From assembly GCA_002742845.1 (NCBI GenBank), contig DLUH01000005.1:806553-870552 (forward strand): a stretch of 64,000 nt of DNA, written 5' to 3'. The DNA comes from Sulfurovum sp. UBA12169 (GTDB taxonomy: Bacteria; Campylobacterota; Campylobacteria; Campylobacterales; Sulfurovaceae). The position numbers and the translations under genes are program-made. Each line of letters begins with the position of its first letter. Positions within the stretch are counted from its first letter, which is position 1. This document shows positions 1 through 9,193 of this stretch, piece after piece. The notes beneath the pieces were generated by a model that was not told where the DNA came from, searched no databases, and saw only the letters and a program-made list of their open reading frames with translations.

Positions 1-195
1 GTTTTGCGTTTCATAATAAATCAGAATCGACTCCGATGGATGCAAATCAGGCTCCATCCTGATTTCAATATCATATGTTCCGATATCCTCGTTTATTGTT
101 GGGCTCTCTACAGTTAGGGTGTAGTGTTTTATTAAACCGTATGATTGAGTCATGAACATCAAATAAACAAATAATATATGCAATATAAATTTCAT
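1..195 (-). CDS. N-terminus of a secreted protein (cut by window edge)
   Basis: Only the first 65 codons are inside the window; the frame is open to base 1 and has no stop. The ATG (195-193) has a strong AGGAGG site about 5 bases upstream. The protein begins with a basic, hydrophobic stretch of about 20 residues ending in Ser-Tyr-Gly, which reads as a signal peptide, so export is likely. The mature part is acidic, with nothing I recognise. A function cannot be named from this fragment. It is transcribed away from bamD, sharing a 244-bp AT-rich intergenic region. Confidence 0.6.
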   Translation of the reverse strand, partial: MKFILHILFVYLMFMTQSYGLIKHYTLTVESPTINEDIGTYDIEIRMEPDLHPSESILIYYETQN

Positions 196-439
196 TCCAT
201 CCTCCTTTTTATATTCATTATTCAATAAGTATAGAGCTTTTATGGTTTATTTTTTCTTAAACACATGTGTGGATACAATGGTAGTGAATATATAGAAAAT
301 ATATCAATTTGGTTTTATAAATTTTTTATTAATTTATACTTGTTTGGATACTATTTTTCTAATTAAAGTAATACCTAATACGTTTTTTACATACTTTGAG
401 CTATCATACAGGCAATTAGATTTGAGAAGAGGTAGAAGT

Positions 440-1090
440 ATGGCAGATATGAAAAAAATAATTTTATCAAGTACGGTTTTGGCATTTTTGCTTGTGGGAT
501 GCGGTGATTCAGAAGCTGTCAAGGAATTCAATAAGCCGGCGCTCTATTGGTACAAACATATTGGAAGCAGTATTGCCAGCGGGAATCTTGACAAGGCTGA
601 TGCCTATTATATCTCGCTTAAAAGCGAACATATGCGCTCTCCTTTGATGCCTACGGCCAATTTGATGCTTGCTTATGCGCATATGGAGAATGAAGAATAC
701 CTCTTGGCGGATTATTATCTGGATGAGTACAATAAGCGTTTCGGCGAAGAGGGAAACAGGGAATATATCGATTTTATCAAGCTTAAGGCATCTTTTTTGG
801 GTATCAAAGATGTCTATAAAGATCAAAAACTGATCATGGACAGCATTGAGAAGGCTGAAAAGTATGGCTACAGATATCCCGGTTCGCCTTATCTGCCTAT
901 GGTAAATCATATGCTTATCAGGCTTCACATGAGCCAGTATCTTCTTAATGAAAATATTGCGGCTTTATATGATCGTACAGGGAAAAAAGATGCAGCAGCA
1001 ATCTATAGAGACAAAAACAGTAATTCTATTATAGAAATGACCGATATTACGCCTCCGGAAAAAGGAATTATAGGCAAAATTTTTGATTGA
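440..1090 (+). CDS. bamD: BamD-type outer-membrane assembly lipoprotein
   Basis: Predicted lipoprotein of the BAM complex, which inserts beta-barrel proteins into the outer membrane. From the ATG at 440 (GAGAAGAGG ribosome site 7 bases upstream) the 216-residue protein has a short signal peptide with lipobox Leu-Val-Gly-Cys (Cys21), then helical TPR-like repeats. The stretch around residues 48-100, with paired alanine- and tyrosine-rich helices, and the later segment YPGSPYL match the BamD pattern. An upstream in-frame ATG at 344 would bury the signal peptide and is rejected. It lies directly before lon, an arrangement I recall from Campylobacter (not checked). It is slightly shorter than E. 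coli BamD (245 residues). Confidence 0.75.
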   Translation: MADMKKIILSSTVLAFLLVGCGDSEAVKEFNKPALYWYKHIGSSIASGNLDKADAYYISLKSEHMRSPLMPTANLMLAYAHMENEEYLLADYYLDEYNKRFGEEGNREYIDFIKLKASFLGIKDVYKDQKLIMDSIEKAEKYGYRYPGSPYLPMVNHMLIRLHMSQYLLNENIAALYDRTGKKDAAAIYRDKNSNSIIEMTDITPPEKGIIGKIFD

Positions 1091-1201
1091 TCACTTGATT
1101 TTTTGGCATTTGCCGGAAAATCAGGAATGCTGACATATTAAATTTTTATATGATATAGCTGTTTTTTAGCAAAAAATATACTTACACGCAGGAGCCATAG
1201 T

Positions 1202-3619
1202 ATGCAACTTAGCAATTACGACGCATTTCCAGCCACTCTGCCTATCGTTGTAGAGGATGAGCTTTTTTTATATCCTTTTATGATAAGCCCCATTTTTTTG
1301 ACCCATCAAAAAGATATCGATGCGGCAGATGATGCAATGGAAAACAATTCTTTACTTTTTGTTACCTCTTCTATTGCCGGCAAAGAGGGCAATAGGGATT
1401 TTGAGGCGATGTATAAAGTGGGTGTTGTCGGCTCTATTATGCGAAAAGTTCATATCCCTGACGGAAGAGTCAAGATACTTTTTCAAGGACTCGCAAGGGG
1501 CGCCATTCTTAAAGAGATAGAGGGCCCGTTTAATCGTGCGGTTATTGATATTGTTAAGCAAGAGGAGTATGAGAAACTCAAAGTAGATGCACTGATGGAT
1601 ATTTTGCGGGATAAGGTCAAGCAGGCATCAACTTTAAGCAGCCGTTTCCCGGCAGATCTTGTACGTACGATTGAAGAAAATGATGAGCCAAATCGTATTG
1701 CGGATTTGGTTTCTTCGATGCTGAAGTTGGACAAAGAGACGGCATATGCGCTTTACATAGAGGCAAATATTGAAAAAAGACTGTTGGGGCTTATCGATGT
1801 GGTCACCTCAGAGATTGAATCCGCCAAAGTGCAGCGAGAGATCAGGTCCAAAGTGCACACCAAGATAGAGCAAACCAATAAAGAGTACTTTCTTAAAGAA
1901 CAGCTCAAAGAGATACAGCGTGAGCTGGGAGCGGATACACAAAGAGAAGAGGAAATTGCACGATTTAGAGAAAAAGTGGAAGCCCTTAAGCCGCATCTGG
2001 ATGAGAGCGCTTATAAAGAGATCAGTAAGCAGCTGGAGCGTTTTGCACGTATGCATCCTGAAAGTGCTGATGCCAATGTATTGCAAAGCTACCTTGAGTG
2101 GGTGTTGGAGTTGCCTTTTGGCCGTATGACAAAAAAAAGTTTAAGTGTTGCGGAAGTTTCTAAGGAATTGGACAAGGATCATTATTCTTTAGAAAAACCA
2201 AAAGAGCGTATTGTAGAGTTTTTTTCCGTAAGAGAACTGGCAATGCTTCGGGGTGTTAAACAACAAGATGCGAACGGAGCCATACTTTGTTTTGCGGGAC
2301 CTCCGGGAGTAGGTAAAACCTCTTTGGCAAATTCGATAGCTACAGCGCTAGGAAGGCCGCTTGTGCGCATAGCGCTGGGCGGGCTTGAAGATGTCAATGA
2401 GCTTAGAGGACACCGGAGAACCTATGTGGGTGCTATGCCGGGAAGACTTGTGCAAGGGCTTATAGAAGCAAAAAGCATGGATCCTGTAATTGTTCTTGAC
2501 GAGATAGACAAAGTGGGGCGAAGCATGAGAGGCGACCCTACGGCGGTCTTGCTTGAAATACTTGATCCTGAACAAAACAGCAAATACCGGGATTATTATC
2601 TCAATTTCAATATCGATCTAAGCAAAGCCATATTTATTGCGACGGCCAATGATGTTGGAAATATTCCTGCTCCTTTGCGCGACAGGATGGAGTTTATAGC
2701 CTTAAACTCTTATACGCCAAAAGAGAAATTTGAAATTGCCAAACGCTATTTGATTCCTCAAGAGCTTAAAAAGCATGCGCTTAAACGCAGAGAATTCTTT
2801 ATAAGCGATAAAGCATTAAAAATTCTTATAGATGAGTACACAAGAGAAGCCGGCGTAAGAAATTTGCGGAGAAAAATAGCCGGATTGATGCGTAAATCAG
2901 CACGTACTCTCTTGGAAGACAGAAGTATTGAACAGGTTAACATCACAAGAAAGAATTTGAAAAAATTTGCAGAGAAGAAAGTTTTTGAAATCTCTTTGGT
3001 GGACAGCCGGCCTCAAGTGGGAGTTGTCAATGGTTTGGCATGGACTGCCGTAGGCGGGGATGTGTTGACCATAGAGGCCATTAAGATCAAAGGGAAAGGT
3101 GCCCTGCAGCTTACCGGGAGCCTAGGGGAAGTCATGAAGGAGTCCGCGCGCATAGCACACTCTGTAGTAAAAATTCTTATAGATGAAGGAAAACTGGGAA
3201 TTTCTCAAGGAGTAATTCCGCTTACTTTTAGGGAAAAGGAAGAACAATTAAAAGTAGATGCAAGTGAAGTTTACAAACGTTATGATCTTCATGTCCATGT
3301 CCCTGAAGGTGCAACGCCCAAAGACGGGCCAAGCGCGGGAATTGCCATGGTGAGCGTCATCGCTTCCATTTTGAGTGGAAAAAAAATAAACAATAAAGTG
3401 GCCATGACGGGTGAAGTGACTTTAACGGGGAAAGTATTGCCTATCGGCGGACTCAAAGAAAAGCTTATAGCAGCCTATAAAGCCGGAGTAACAACAGCAT
3501 TAATACCTGCTAAAAATTATGAAAGAGACTTGGAAGATGTTCCGGCTGAAGTGAAAGAGCATATCCACATTATCGGTGTTTCCAATATAGAAGATGTGCT
3601 GCAAGAGGTTTTTATATAA
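1202..3619 (+). CDS. lon: ATP-dependent protease La (Lon)
   Basis: Cytosolic AAA+ serine protease that degrades misfolded and regulatory proteins. The 805 residues run through an N-terminal substrate-binding domain (about 1-200), a coiled helical linker, an AAA+ module with Walker A GPPGVGKT near 367 and Walker B VLDEID, and a C-terminal protease domain. The catalytic Ser is in KDGPSAG (Ser711) and the Lys of the dyad is 43 residues on (Lys754), the same spacing as E. coli Ser679/Lys722. Length is normal. AGGAGCC precedes the ATG. No heat-shock operator was seen in the short gap after bamD, so the two may be cotranscribed. Confidence 0.97.
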   Translation: MQLSNYDAFPATLPIVVEDELFLYPFMISPIFLTHQKDIDAADDAMENNSLLFVTSSIAGKEGNRDFEAMYKVGVVGSIMRKVHIPDGRVKILFQGLARGAILKEIEGPFNRAVIDIVKQEEYEKLKVDALMDILRDKVKQASTLSSRFPADLVRTIEENDEPNRIADLVSSMLKLDKETAYALYIEANIEKRLLGLIDVVTSEIESAKVQREIRSKVHTKIEQTNKEYFLKEQLKEIQRELGADTQREEEIARFREKVEALKPHLDESAYKEISKQLERFARMHPESADANVLQSYLEWVLELPFGRMTKKSLSVAEVSKELDKDHYSLEKPKERIVEFFSVRELAMLRGVKQQDANGAILCFAGPPGVGKTSLANSIATALGRPLVRIALGGLEDVNELRGHRRTYVGAMPGRLVQGLIEAKSMDPVIVLDEIDKVGRSMRGDPTAVLLEILDPEQNSKYRDYYLNFNIDLSKAIFIATANDVGNIPAPLRDRMEFIALNSYTPKEKFEIAKRYLIPQELKKHALKRREFFISDKALKILIDEYTREAGVRNLRRKIAGLMRKSARTLLEDRSIEQVNITRKNLKKFAEKKVFEISLVDSRPQVGVVNGLAWTAVGGDVLTIEAIKIKGKGALQLTGSLGEVMKESARIAHSVVKILIDEGKLGISQGVIPLTFREKEEQLKVDASEVYKRYDLHVHVPEGATPKDGPSAGIAMVSVIASILSGKKINNKVAMTGEVTLTGKVLPIGGLKEKLIAAYKAGVTTALIPAKNYERDLEDVPAEVKEHIHIIGVSNIEDVLQEVFI

Positions 3620-3681
3620 TTATGGAATAAAAAAGAGAACCCTTGAATGGGGTGGAGTGCGCTAAGGATTTTTAATGGTCT

Positions 3682-4047
3682 TTAAGACCATTGTGCAATT
3701 TTTTCAAAGAGCTTCTCTTCTTTTATGGGTTTTGTTAAAAAGTCATTTGATCCGCTATTGAATGCTTCAGTTTTTTTCGTATCATCGGTTGAAAGTACAA
3801 TAACAGGAATATGTGCATTTGCCATATCTGATCTAAATATTTTTAAAAACTCTATCCCGTCTAGTATGGGCATTACCATATCCAGCAAAATAAGATCAAT
3901 ATCTGAATTGTTCTCAATTCTGTCTAAGGCCTCAGACCCGTTTTCTGCCTCTAGAATGTCTGTGACATTAGGATGCTTTCTTAAAAGAGTCTGCAACAGT
4001 TTTCTGTTGATGAAATCATCATCAACGATTAATACTTTAAGGGCCAT
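3682..4047 (-). CDS. Stand-alone CheY-like receiver
   Basis: A 121-residue receiver domain with no output domain. The acidic pocket is at Asp9-Asp11, the phospho-acceptor Asp56 lies in LLDMVMP, Ser/Thr follow in VLSTDD and the conserved Lys is in TKPIKEE. It should accept phosphate from a histidine kinase or HPt protein and act by protein-protein contact. It starts 5 bases after the stop of the hybrid kinase and is the last gene of a four-gene minus-strand operon, so the neighbouring kinase and HPt protein are its likely partners. Its stop codon sits in a 19-bp palindrome (3674-3692). Confidence 0.9.
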   Translation of the reverse strand: MALKVLIVDDDFINRKLLQTLLRKHPNVTDILEAENGSEALDRIENNSDIDLILLDMVMPILDGIEFLKIFRSDMANAHIPVIVLSTDDTKKTEAFNSGSNDFLTKPIKEEKLFEKIAQWS

Positions 4048-4052
4048 TTTTA

Positions 4053-7000
4053 TTATCCTCTATGTTTTTTGATTAAATTTTCTATTTCTTCTTTGGTTAC
4101 GGTTGTTATGATGGTGTGTATATTTGGATGCGATACAGTCATTTGTTTGGCAATAGGAGTGTCATCTGCAAACAGAAGATCATATTTGCCCGATGAGAGT
4201 TCGCTTTCAAGTTGATCGAAATCACCTAGAGTCCTATAGGCATACCCTAGATTTTCAATCATCTTTGCAAGAATTCTACCCTCTAAAAGAAATTTTTTCG
4301 CGATGAGGATCATTTTTGGCTTATTGCTTTCTTCTTTAATAAGAACACTGCCGTCCCGGTCCGGCGCAATAGTCGTATCTTCATACTCCTCTTCTTTTGC
4401 GTTTTGCGTTTTTTGGGCTGATTTGTCTATCATTGTTTTTGTTGCTTTGTGGGATAAAAATTTATTCAGAATAAAGAGTAGTTCACTTGTTTCAATAGGT
4501 TTTGTGATGTACTCATCCATCCCTTCGTTCATAAATTTTTCTCTGTCGCCCTTGAGCGCATTTGCCGTAAGTGCAACGATTGGTACATGGGAGATCTTCT
4601 CATCTTCTTCGTAGTCTAAAATTTCACGGGTTGCCTCTATGCCGTCCATAACAGGCATTTGAATGTCCATAAAAAGAAGATCATATTGTTTATTTCTTCG
4701 TTTTTCAAATGCTTCAAGGCCATTGTTGGCTAAATCAACGATGATGCCATGATCTTCAAGAACCCTTTTTATGAGTTTTTGATTAATGACGTTGTCTTCG
4801 GTTACCAATATATGTGCATCAAATTTTGTCTCAAGCAGTGCTTCTTCTTTGATGGCTTCAGTTGCTCTTTCTGTATTTTTATTTAATGCGGCCTTCAGTT
4901 TTGAAATCGTAACGGGTTTATAGATCACATTCTCTTTGGCAATGCCTAGTGATTCTAGCTTGTTGCGGCTTGTGATGTTCGCAATAATAATAAGTTTGGA
5001 TTTATCAATATTTCTCAATGCATCCACAATATTTTGTTTTGCTTTTTCAATATCAATCCAGCAGTTTTTACATATTTGAAGGCCACTAAGCTCTTTGAGC
5101 TCCTCTTCAGATTTAAAATATTTGACTGTCGGACCAAAGTATTTGAAATACTCTTCTAGATAACTGTCGAGTTTTGTCGGAACATCTTGTTGATATTTAC
5201 AGATGGTGATATTGTCAAATGTATGCTGAGAGCTTAAATCTGTTGATGCGACCTCTTCCATGGGTAAAGTAAAATAGAATCTTGTACCATGATCTTTTGC
5301 ACTTTCGAGTTCGAGTCTGCCTCCCATAAGTTCAACAAGCCGACTGGAAATAGTAAGTCCGAGTCCTGTTCCTCCGTATTTTCTGGTGACAGAAATATCT
5401 GCTTGAGAAAAAGCATCAAAGATGTGAAGCTGCTGGTCTTTTGTCATGCCGATACCATTATCCTGAATGCTAAATTCAATATCGCTTGTTTCATTATTTG
5501 ATTGTATTTTTCTTATTTCAAGATTGATTTCGCCTCCATGACTTGTAAATTTGATGGCATTGCTGAGCAAATTGATAATAATTTCTTTGATTTTGGTCGG
5601 ATCGCCTTTGAGTTTGGGAGAAATTGCAGGATCCATGTAAAAATTAAGATCAATATTCTTTTCTGAAGCCCCTACGGCATAGGTTTCTATGGCGCTTTCA
5701 AACTCTTCAGCAGCATCAAATACGATATTTTCTATTTCAATTTTATTGCTTTCTATTTTTGAAAGATCAAGAATATTGTTGATAATGCTTAATAAGTTTT
5801 CAGAGCTTTTGTCAATGATTGATAAAAACTCCTCTTGTTCCGGAGTAAGTTCAGTACCTCTTAGAATCTCTGTAAATCCTACGATACCATTAAGGGGAGT
5901 ACGAATTTCATGAGACATATTTGCCAAAAAAAGTGATTTTGCTTCATTGGCCTGGAGTGCAATAAGCTTATCTTGTTTGGCAGTGTCAACGAGTGTTTCT
6001 AGGAACTTGTAGGCTTCTTTGGTTCCTTCGTGGGTATCCAACTCGATATTTTCAATGGCAGCAGTATCAGAGCTGAGGTATTGACCGCCTTGTTTCATCT
6101 CATCTACAGCCTTGTTGAGTATGTCTTCAAGTTCTTTAATGTTTCTTGTGATGTCTCTAGCTATCGTGTATCCGATATATGCCAAAATAAAACCAAAGAA
6201 TAAAATTGCCGTAGCAATAGCAAGCAGCAGAAGTTGTTGCCGAAGAAAAATTTCACTTTTTTCCCATAATTTATTGGAAACGATAAGTTCTGCCTTGGCA
6301 AGAAGTGTAATTTTTTGTGTTTGTAGCGAAAACCAGTTCATGACTTCTTCTGCGTATTCTCCGTTATCCACATCGGTTTGAATTGCAGAAGATGTTTCGG
6401 CTAGACTTGTAAGCATCTCTTTGGCTTGCGGAGTATTAAATAGTTCCTCTAGCTGATAGCGTAAATCGCCGTCTGTAACTTGTTTGATATCAAAGAGATT
6501 GGCCTTGGTTTTAAATTGATCCCATAAAGCCATCTCTTCAAAAGACATGGGAGATTTTTTTGTCATATAATGTGACACAAAACCTCTCTCCTGTCCCGCA
6601 TTTTCTTTGGCTGTATAAAGCTGAGTAAGTGTTGTGATAAGGGAGGCTATCTCTGTATTTAGCGCATATTGGTTGATTTGTAAAAGGCTGTCCAAAATAG
6701 GTGTGGCAACTTTTGCCGTAAACATATCAAAAAAGATTTTTTGAAAATCCGCATCGGGGCTGTCAACCTCTTTTCTGATATCGGAAACATTTGCAATACT
6801 TGAAAAAAGTGCTTGGTATCGTAATTGATCTAGTGGTTTTTCTTTATCAAAAAATTTTACAATCATGGGAAAATAATTTGTATTTTCAGTAATAAGATCT
6901 CTTTTTAATGTTTCAATGGATAGGTCCAGAGCTTCTCGCTGGTTTTTTAGCAAATTGGAAAATTCTTTTTGTCCGCTTCCTATATAAAGTGCAGATAATC

Positions 7001-7181
7001 CGCGTTCTTTGCCAACATGGGAGAGTGTTTCTGCAAGTTTGGCATTGTTTTTCAATGTGTTTTTTAATGCATTGGCCTTTTCAAAGTTCAAATAGGATGT
7101 GATGAAAAAAGAACTTGCAAGCAGAATAAGCAGTGCGACCGGCACCAATCCGGCCAATTTAAGTTTACTACGTATAGTCAT
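4053..7181 (-). CDS. NIT-domain hybrid sensor histidine kinase
   Basis: Inner-membrane hybrid kinase of 1042 residues. A first membrane helix (about 10-30) leads into a long periplasmic all-helical region with the NIT-domain hallmark [14 protein letters not shown] and a second GQERG motif; NIT domains elsewhere sense nitrate/nitrite (family knowledge). A second helix (about 315-340) is followed by HisKA with His424 in [10 protein letters not shown], an HATPase_c domain with N, G1 and G2 boxes, a degenerate receiver-like segment, a full receiver with Asp839 in [10 protein letters not shown], and a C-terminal tail of about 90 residues resembling a second degenerate receiver. It lies between the HPt and receiver genes. 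No nitrate reductase genes are in the window, so the ligand is inferred. Confidence 0.9.
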   Translation of the reverse strand: MTIRSKLKLAGLVPVALLILLASSFFITSYLNFEKANALKNTLKNNAKLAETLSHVGKERGLSALYIGSGQKEFSNLLKNQREALDLSIETLKRDLITENTNYFPMIVKFFDKEKPLDQLRYQALFSSIANVSDIRKEVDSPDADFQKIFFDMFTAKVATPILDSLLQINQYALNTEIASLITTLTQLYTAKENAGQERGFVSHYMTKKSPMSFEEMALWDQFKTKANLFDIKQVTDGDLRYQLEELFNTPQAKEMLTSLAETSSAIQTDVDNGEYAEEVMNWFSLQTQKITLLAKAELIVSNKLWEKSEIFLRQQLLLLAIATAILFFGFILAYIGYTIARDITRNIKELEDILNKAVDEMKQGGQYLSSDTAAIENIELDTHEGTKEAYKFLETLVDTAKQDKLIALQANEAKSLFLANMSHEIRTPLNGIVGFTEILRGTELTPEQEEFLSIIDKSSENLLSIINNILDLSKIESNKIEIENIVFDAAEEFESAIETYAVGASEKNIDLNFYMDPAISPKLKGDPTKIKEIIINLLSNAIKFTSHGGEINLEIRKIQSNNETSDIEFSIQDNGIGMTKDQQLHIFDAFSQADISVTRKYGGTGLGLTISSRLVELMGGRLELESAKDHGTRFYFTLPMEEVASTDLSSQHTFDNITICKYQQDVPTKLDSYLEEYFKYFGPTVKYFKSEEELKELSGLQICKNCWIDIEKAKQNIVDALRNIDKSKLIIIANITSRNKLESLGIAKENVIYKPVTISKLKAALNKNTERATEAIKEEALLETKFDAHILVTEDNVINQKLIKRVLEDHGIIVDLANNGLEAFEKRRNKQYDLLFMDIQMPVMDGIEATREILDYEEDEKISHVPIVALTANALKGDREKFMNEGMDEYITKPIETSELLFILNKFLSHKATKTMIDKSAQKTQNAKEEEYEDTTIAPDRDGSVLIKEESNKPKMILIAKKFLLEGRILAKMIENLGYAYRTLGDFDQLESELSSGKYDLLFADDTPIAKQMTVSHPNIHTIITTVTKEEIENLIKKHRG

Positions 7182-7193
7182 TGGATATTTCCT

Positions 7194-8573
7194 TTATCTT
7201 GACGTGAGATTTATTTGGGTTTCAAAAGATAAAAAATGTCCCCAATACCGCTTAATTAGATCTTCAAGACGACGGCTGTCTTCACAGAATTGTATATCAT
7301 AGAGAGTGTTTGCAAGCGGGTCGATACGCAAATTGCTTGAAACTCCTTTAAGAAGATGCCCGATTTTTTGTATAGTAGGCAGATCGCCTTTTTCGTATGC
7401 CCTCAGCATTTTCTGTGTTTCCGTATGTGCCTGCTCGATAAAATCATGTACAAATTCGTCGATGAGTTCTACGGGCAAATTCAAGTCATTCGCTGTTTGC
7501 TCTAATTGAAAATCAAAATGAATAGGTTTGACATCTTTAAGGTTGATGGTTCCAAAACTTTCTTCGGGCAGAGGTTCAAGTTTGAGTTGTGTATCGGTTT
7601 CAATTGTCGGGCTGATAGTAAATTCATTGCGATCTTCTTCTGATTGTGTGTACGTTGTCAATCTGGATAATACCGTATAAAAAGATTCTATGAGGGGTTT
7701 TTTATCGCTCTCTTTTGCTTTGTCGATTTGTGTAAGTATATCTACTGCTGCGGGCAATCCCAATACGTTAGAAAGATGCAAAAGTGTGTCAACGGCATTT
7801 TTTTGTTTGTTAAGGTCAGCAGCCTGAAGATCATCTTCAAGCATGAGCGCTGTATCGATGTATTCATTTAAGAAAATATTGTAATCTTCAATGGAAATCC
7901 CGATTTTTTTACTCAGCTGCGCTACGTTGATTTTAATCGCAGAGACGCTGTCTGCCCGGGCAATGAATTTTTGCTGTTTTTCTGTTTGAATTTCAGAGAT
8001 ATGTTCGTCTGCTTCGCCCGGAAGGATAAGATCGAAAAGATCGTCATTTTTTTCTTTTTCCTGAAGAGATGCTTTTTGCGGAAGCTCCCTATGGATAGAG
8101 TCATCCTCCAGAAGCAGCAGCTGATCCTCATTATTCTTGGGCAGCACAGACAACTCTTGATCGACGGACTCTTCGGCGGAGATAAGATTATCGCTGTTGA
8201 AGCCGTCGATATTGAAAATGTCATCAGATTCTGCGATCGTGAACGGATTGGTCTCGTCGGATTTGGGCGATTCGTGTTCCTTTATCTCTGTCTCACATGT
8301 TTTTTCAGGAACAAAAATCTCATCTGCAAGCATTTTGACTTCAAACAGGGTAAGCTTGCCTAGCAAGCTTGTAAGCTCGGTTTTTTGGTAAGTGTAGCTA
8401 TCTTCGCTGTAAGGGGTTTGTATGACAACATTGTTATCCGAGAGGTATAAAAAAGTAATTTCTTCATGTATGATTTTAGTACAAAGTTCAACTAAATCTT
8501 TAATGTTCAGCAAAAGCAATAAATTGTTATCAGCAGCAATGATATGATCATCTTGGTTGGTTATATAATACAT
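7194..8573 (-). CDS. HPt-domain phosphotransfer protein
   Basis: A 459-residue acidic protein. The C-terminal 100 residues form an HPt domain, with phosphorylatable His406 in IGHLLKGVSSNL. A related helical segment sits around 205-290 (SIEDYNIFLNEYIDTALM) but lacks the histidine motif. The first 90 residues look like a small alpha/beta domain and the middle is low-complexity and acidic. It probably relays phosphate from the hybrid kinase receiver to the stand-alone receiver downstream. Its start codon overlaps the stop of the PAS gene by one base (TAATG), so the two are translationally coupled. The N-terminal function is unknown. Confidence 0.85.
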   Translation of the reverse strand: MYYITNQDDHIIAADNNLLLLLNIKDLVELCTKIIHEEITFLYLSDNNVVIQTPYSEDSYTYQKTELTSLLGKLTLFEVKMLADEIFVPEKTCETEIKEHESPKSDETNPFTIAESDDIFNIDGFNSDNLISAEESVDQELSVLPKNNEDQLLLLEDDSIHRELPQKASLQEKEKNDDLFDLILPGEADEHISEIQTEKQQKFIARADSVSAIKINVAQLSKKIGISIEDYNIFLNEYIDTALMLEDDLQAADLNKQKNAVDTLLHLSNVLGLPAAVDILTQIDKAKESDKKPLIESFYTVLSRLTTYTQSEEDRNEFTISPTIETDTQLKLEPLPEESFGTINLKDVKPIHFDFQLEQTANDLNLPVELIDEFVHDFIEQAHTETQKMLRAYEKGDLPTIQKIGHLLKGVSSNLRIDPLANTLYDIQFCEDSRRLEDLIKRYWGHFLSFETQINLTSR

Positions 8574-9004
8574 TATGCGAAGAACTCCTTTTGATTTTTT
8601 TCTTTTTCGAGCAACTCTTTGTAAAGCAGTGTTGATTCTATGACTTCATTTGCGGTTGCAGGTCTTCTTGCTGCCGTATATCCCGTAATGTTCCCGTCTG
8701 TTACAATGGGAATAATATGTGAATACACCCAATAGTACCTGCCGTCTTTGCGAAGATTTTTGACAACTCCGCTCCACTCTTTTCCTTGTTTGATTGTATC
8801 CCACATGTTTCGAAAGGCAGCCTTTGGCATATCCTGATGCCGGATGATATTATGGTTTTGTCCTTTAAGCTCATCTTTTGTGTAGCCGGCAATTTCACAA
8901 AATTTTCGATTGGCATGTGTAATAATGCCTTCTGGATTGGTAGAACTTACAATTAAACCCGATTCAAACGTATATTCTTCATCTATGGGAATAAATGTGT
9001 TCAT
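8573..9004 (-). CDS. Single PAS-domain sensor protein (Aer/CetB-like)
   Basis: A 143-residue cytosolic protein made of one PAS domain (about 10-125) and a short helical tail ending in charged residues. The motifs NRKFCEIAGYTKDEL, GQNHNIIRHQDMP and the later GRYYWVYSHIIPI are those of the Aer/CetB PAS group, which binds FAD and senses redox state (family knowledge). It is the first gene of the operon with the HPt protein, kinase and receiver, behind a strong GGGAGGG ribosome site, and probably supplies a second, redox input to that relay. It has no methyl-accepting domain, so it must act through a partner. Confidence 0.88.
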   Translation of the reverse strand: MNTFIPIDEEYTFESGLIVSSTNPEGIITHANRKFCEIAGYTKDELKGQNHNIIRHQDMPKAAFRNMWDTIKQGKEWSGVVKNLRKDGRYYWVYSHIIPIVTDGNITGYTAARRPATANEVIESTLLYKELLEKEKNQKEFFA

Positions 9005-9193
9005 CTTTTCCCTCCCTCTTAGATATTTTGTTTTGGTGGTATTTGTTGAGCCGCAATGCGCCTAGTTTAAAACCTAATTATCAAAACAATATAACAAATA
9101 AACTAAAAGCATAATGAAACAAAAAGATTTTTAGTAAAAAATATGAAATTCGTAACCTATTGGTATAATAATTAATTATTAAATTACAGCTTT

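Noticed and set aside
334-531. 65-codon minus frame before and within bamD
   Set aside because: Antisense of the bamD lipoprotein start; no ribosome site or signal.
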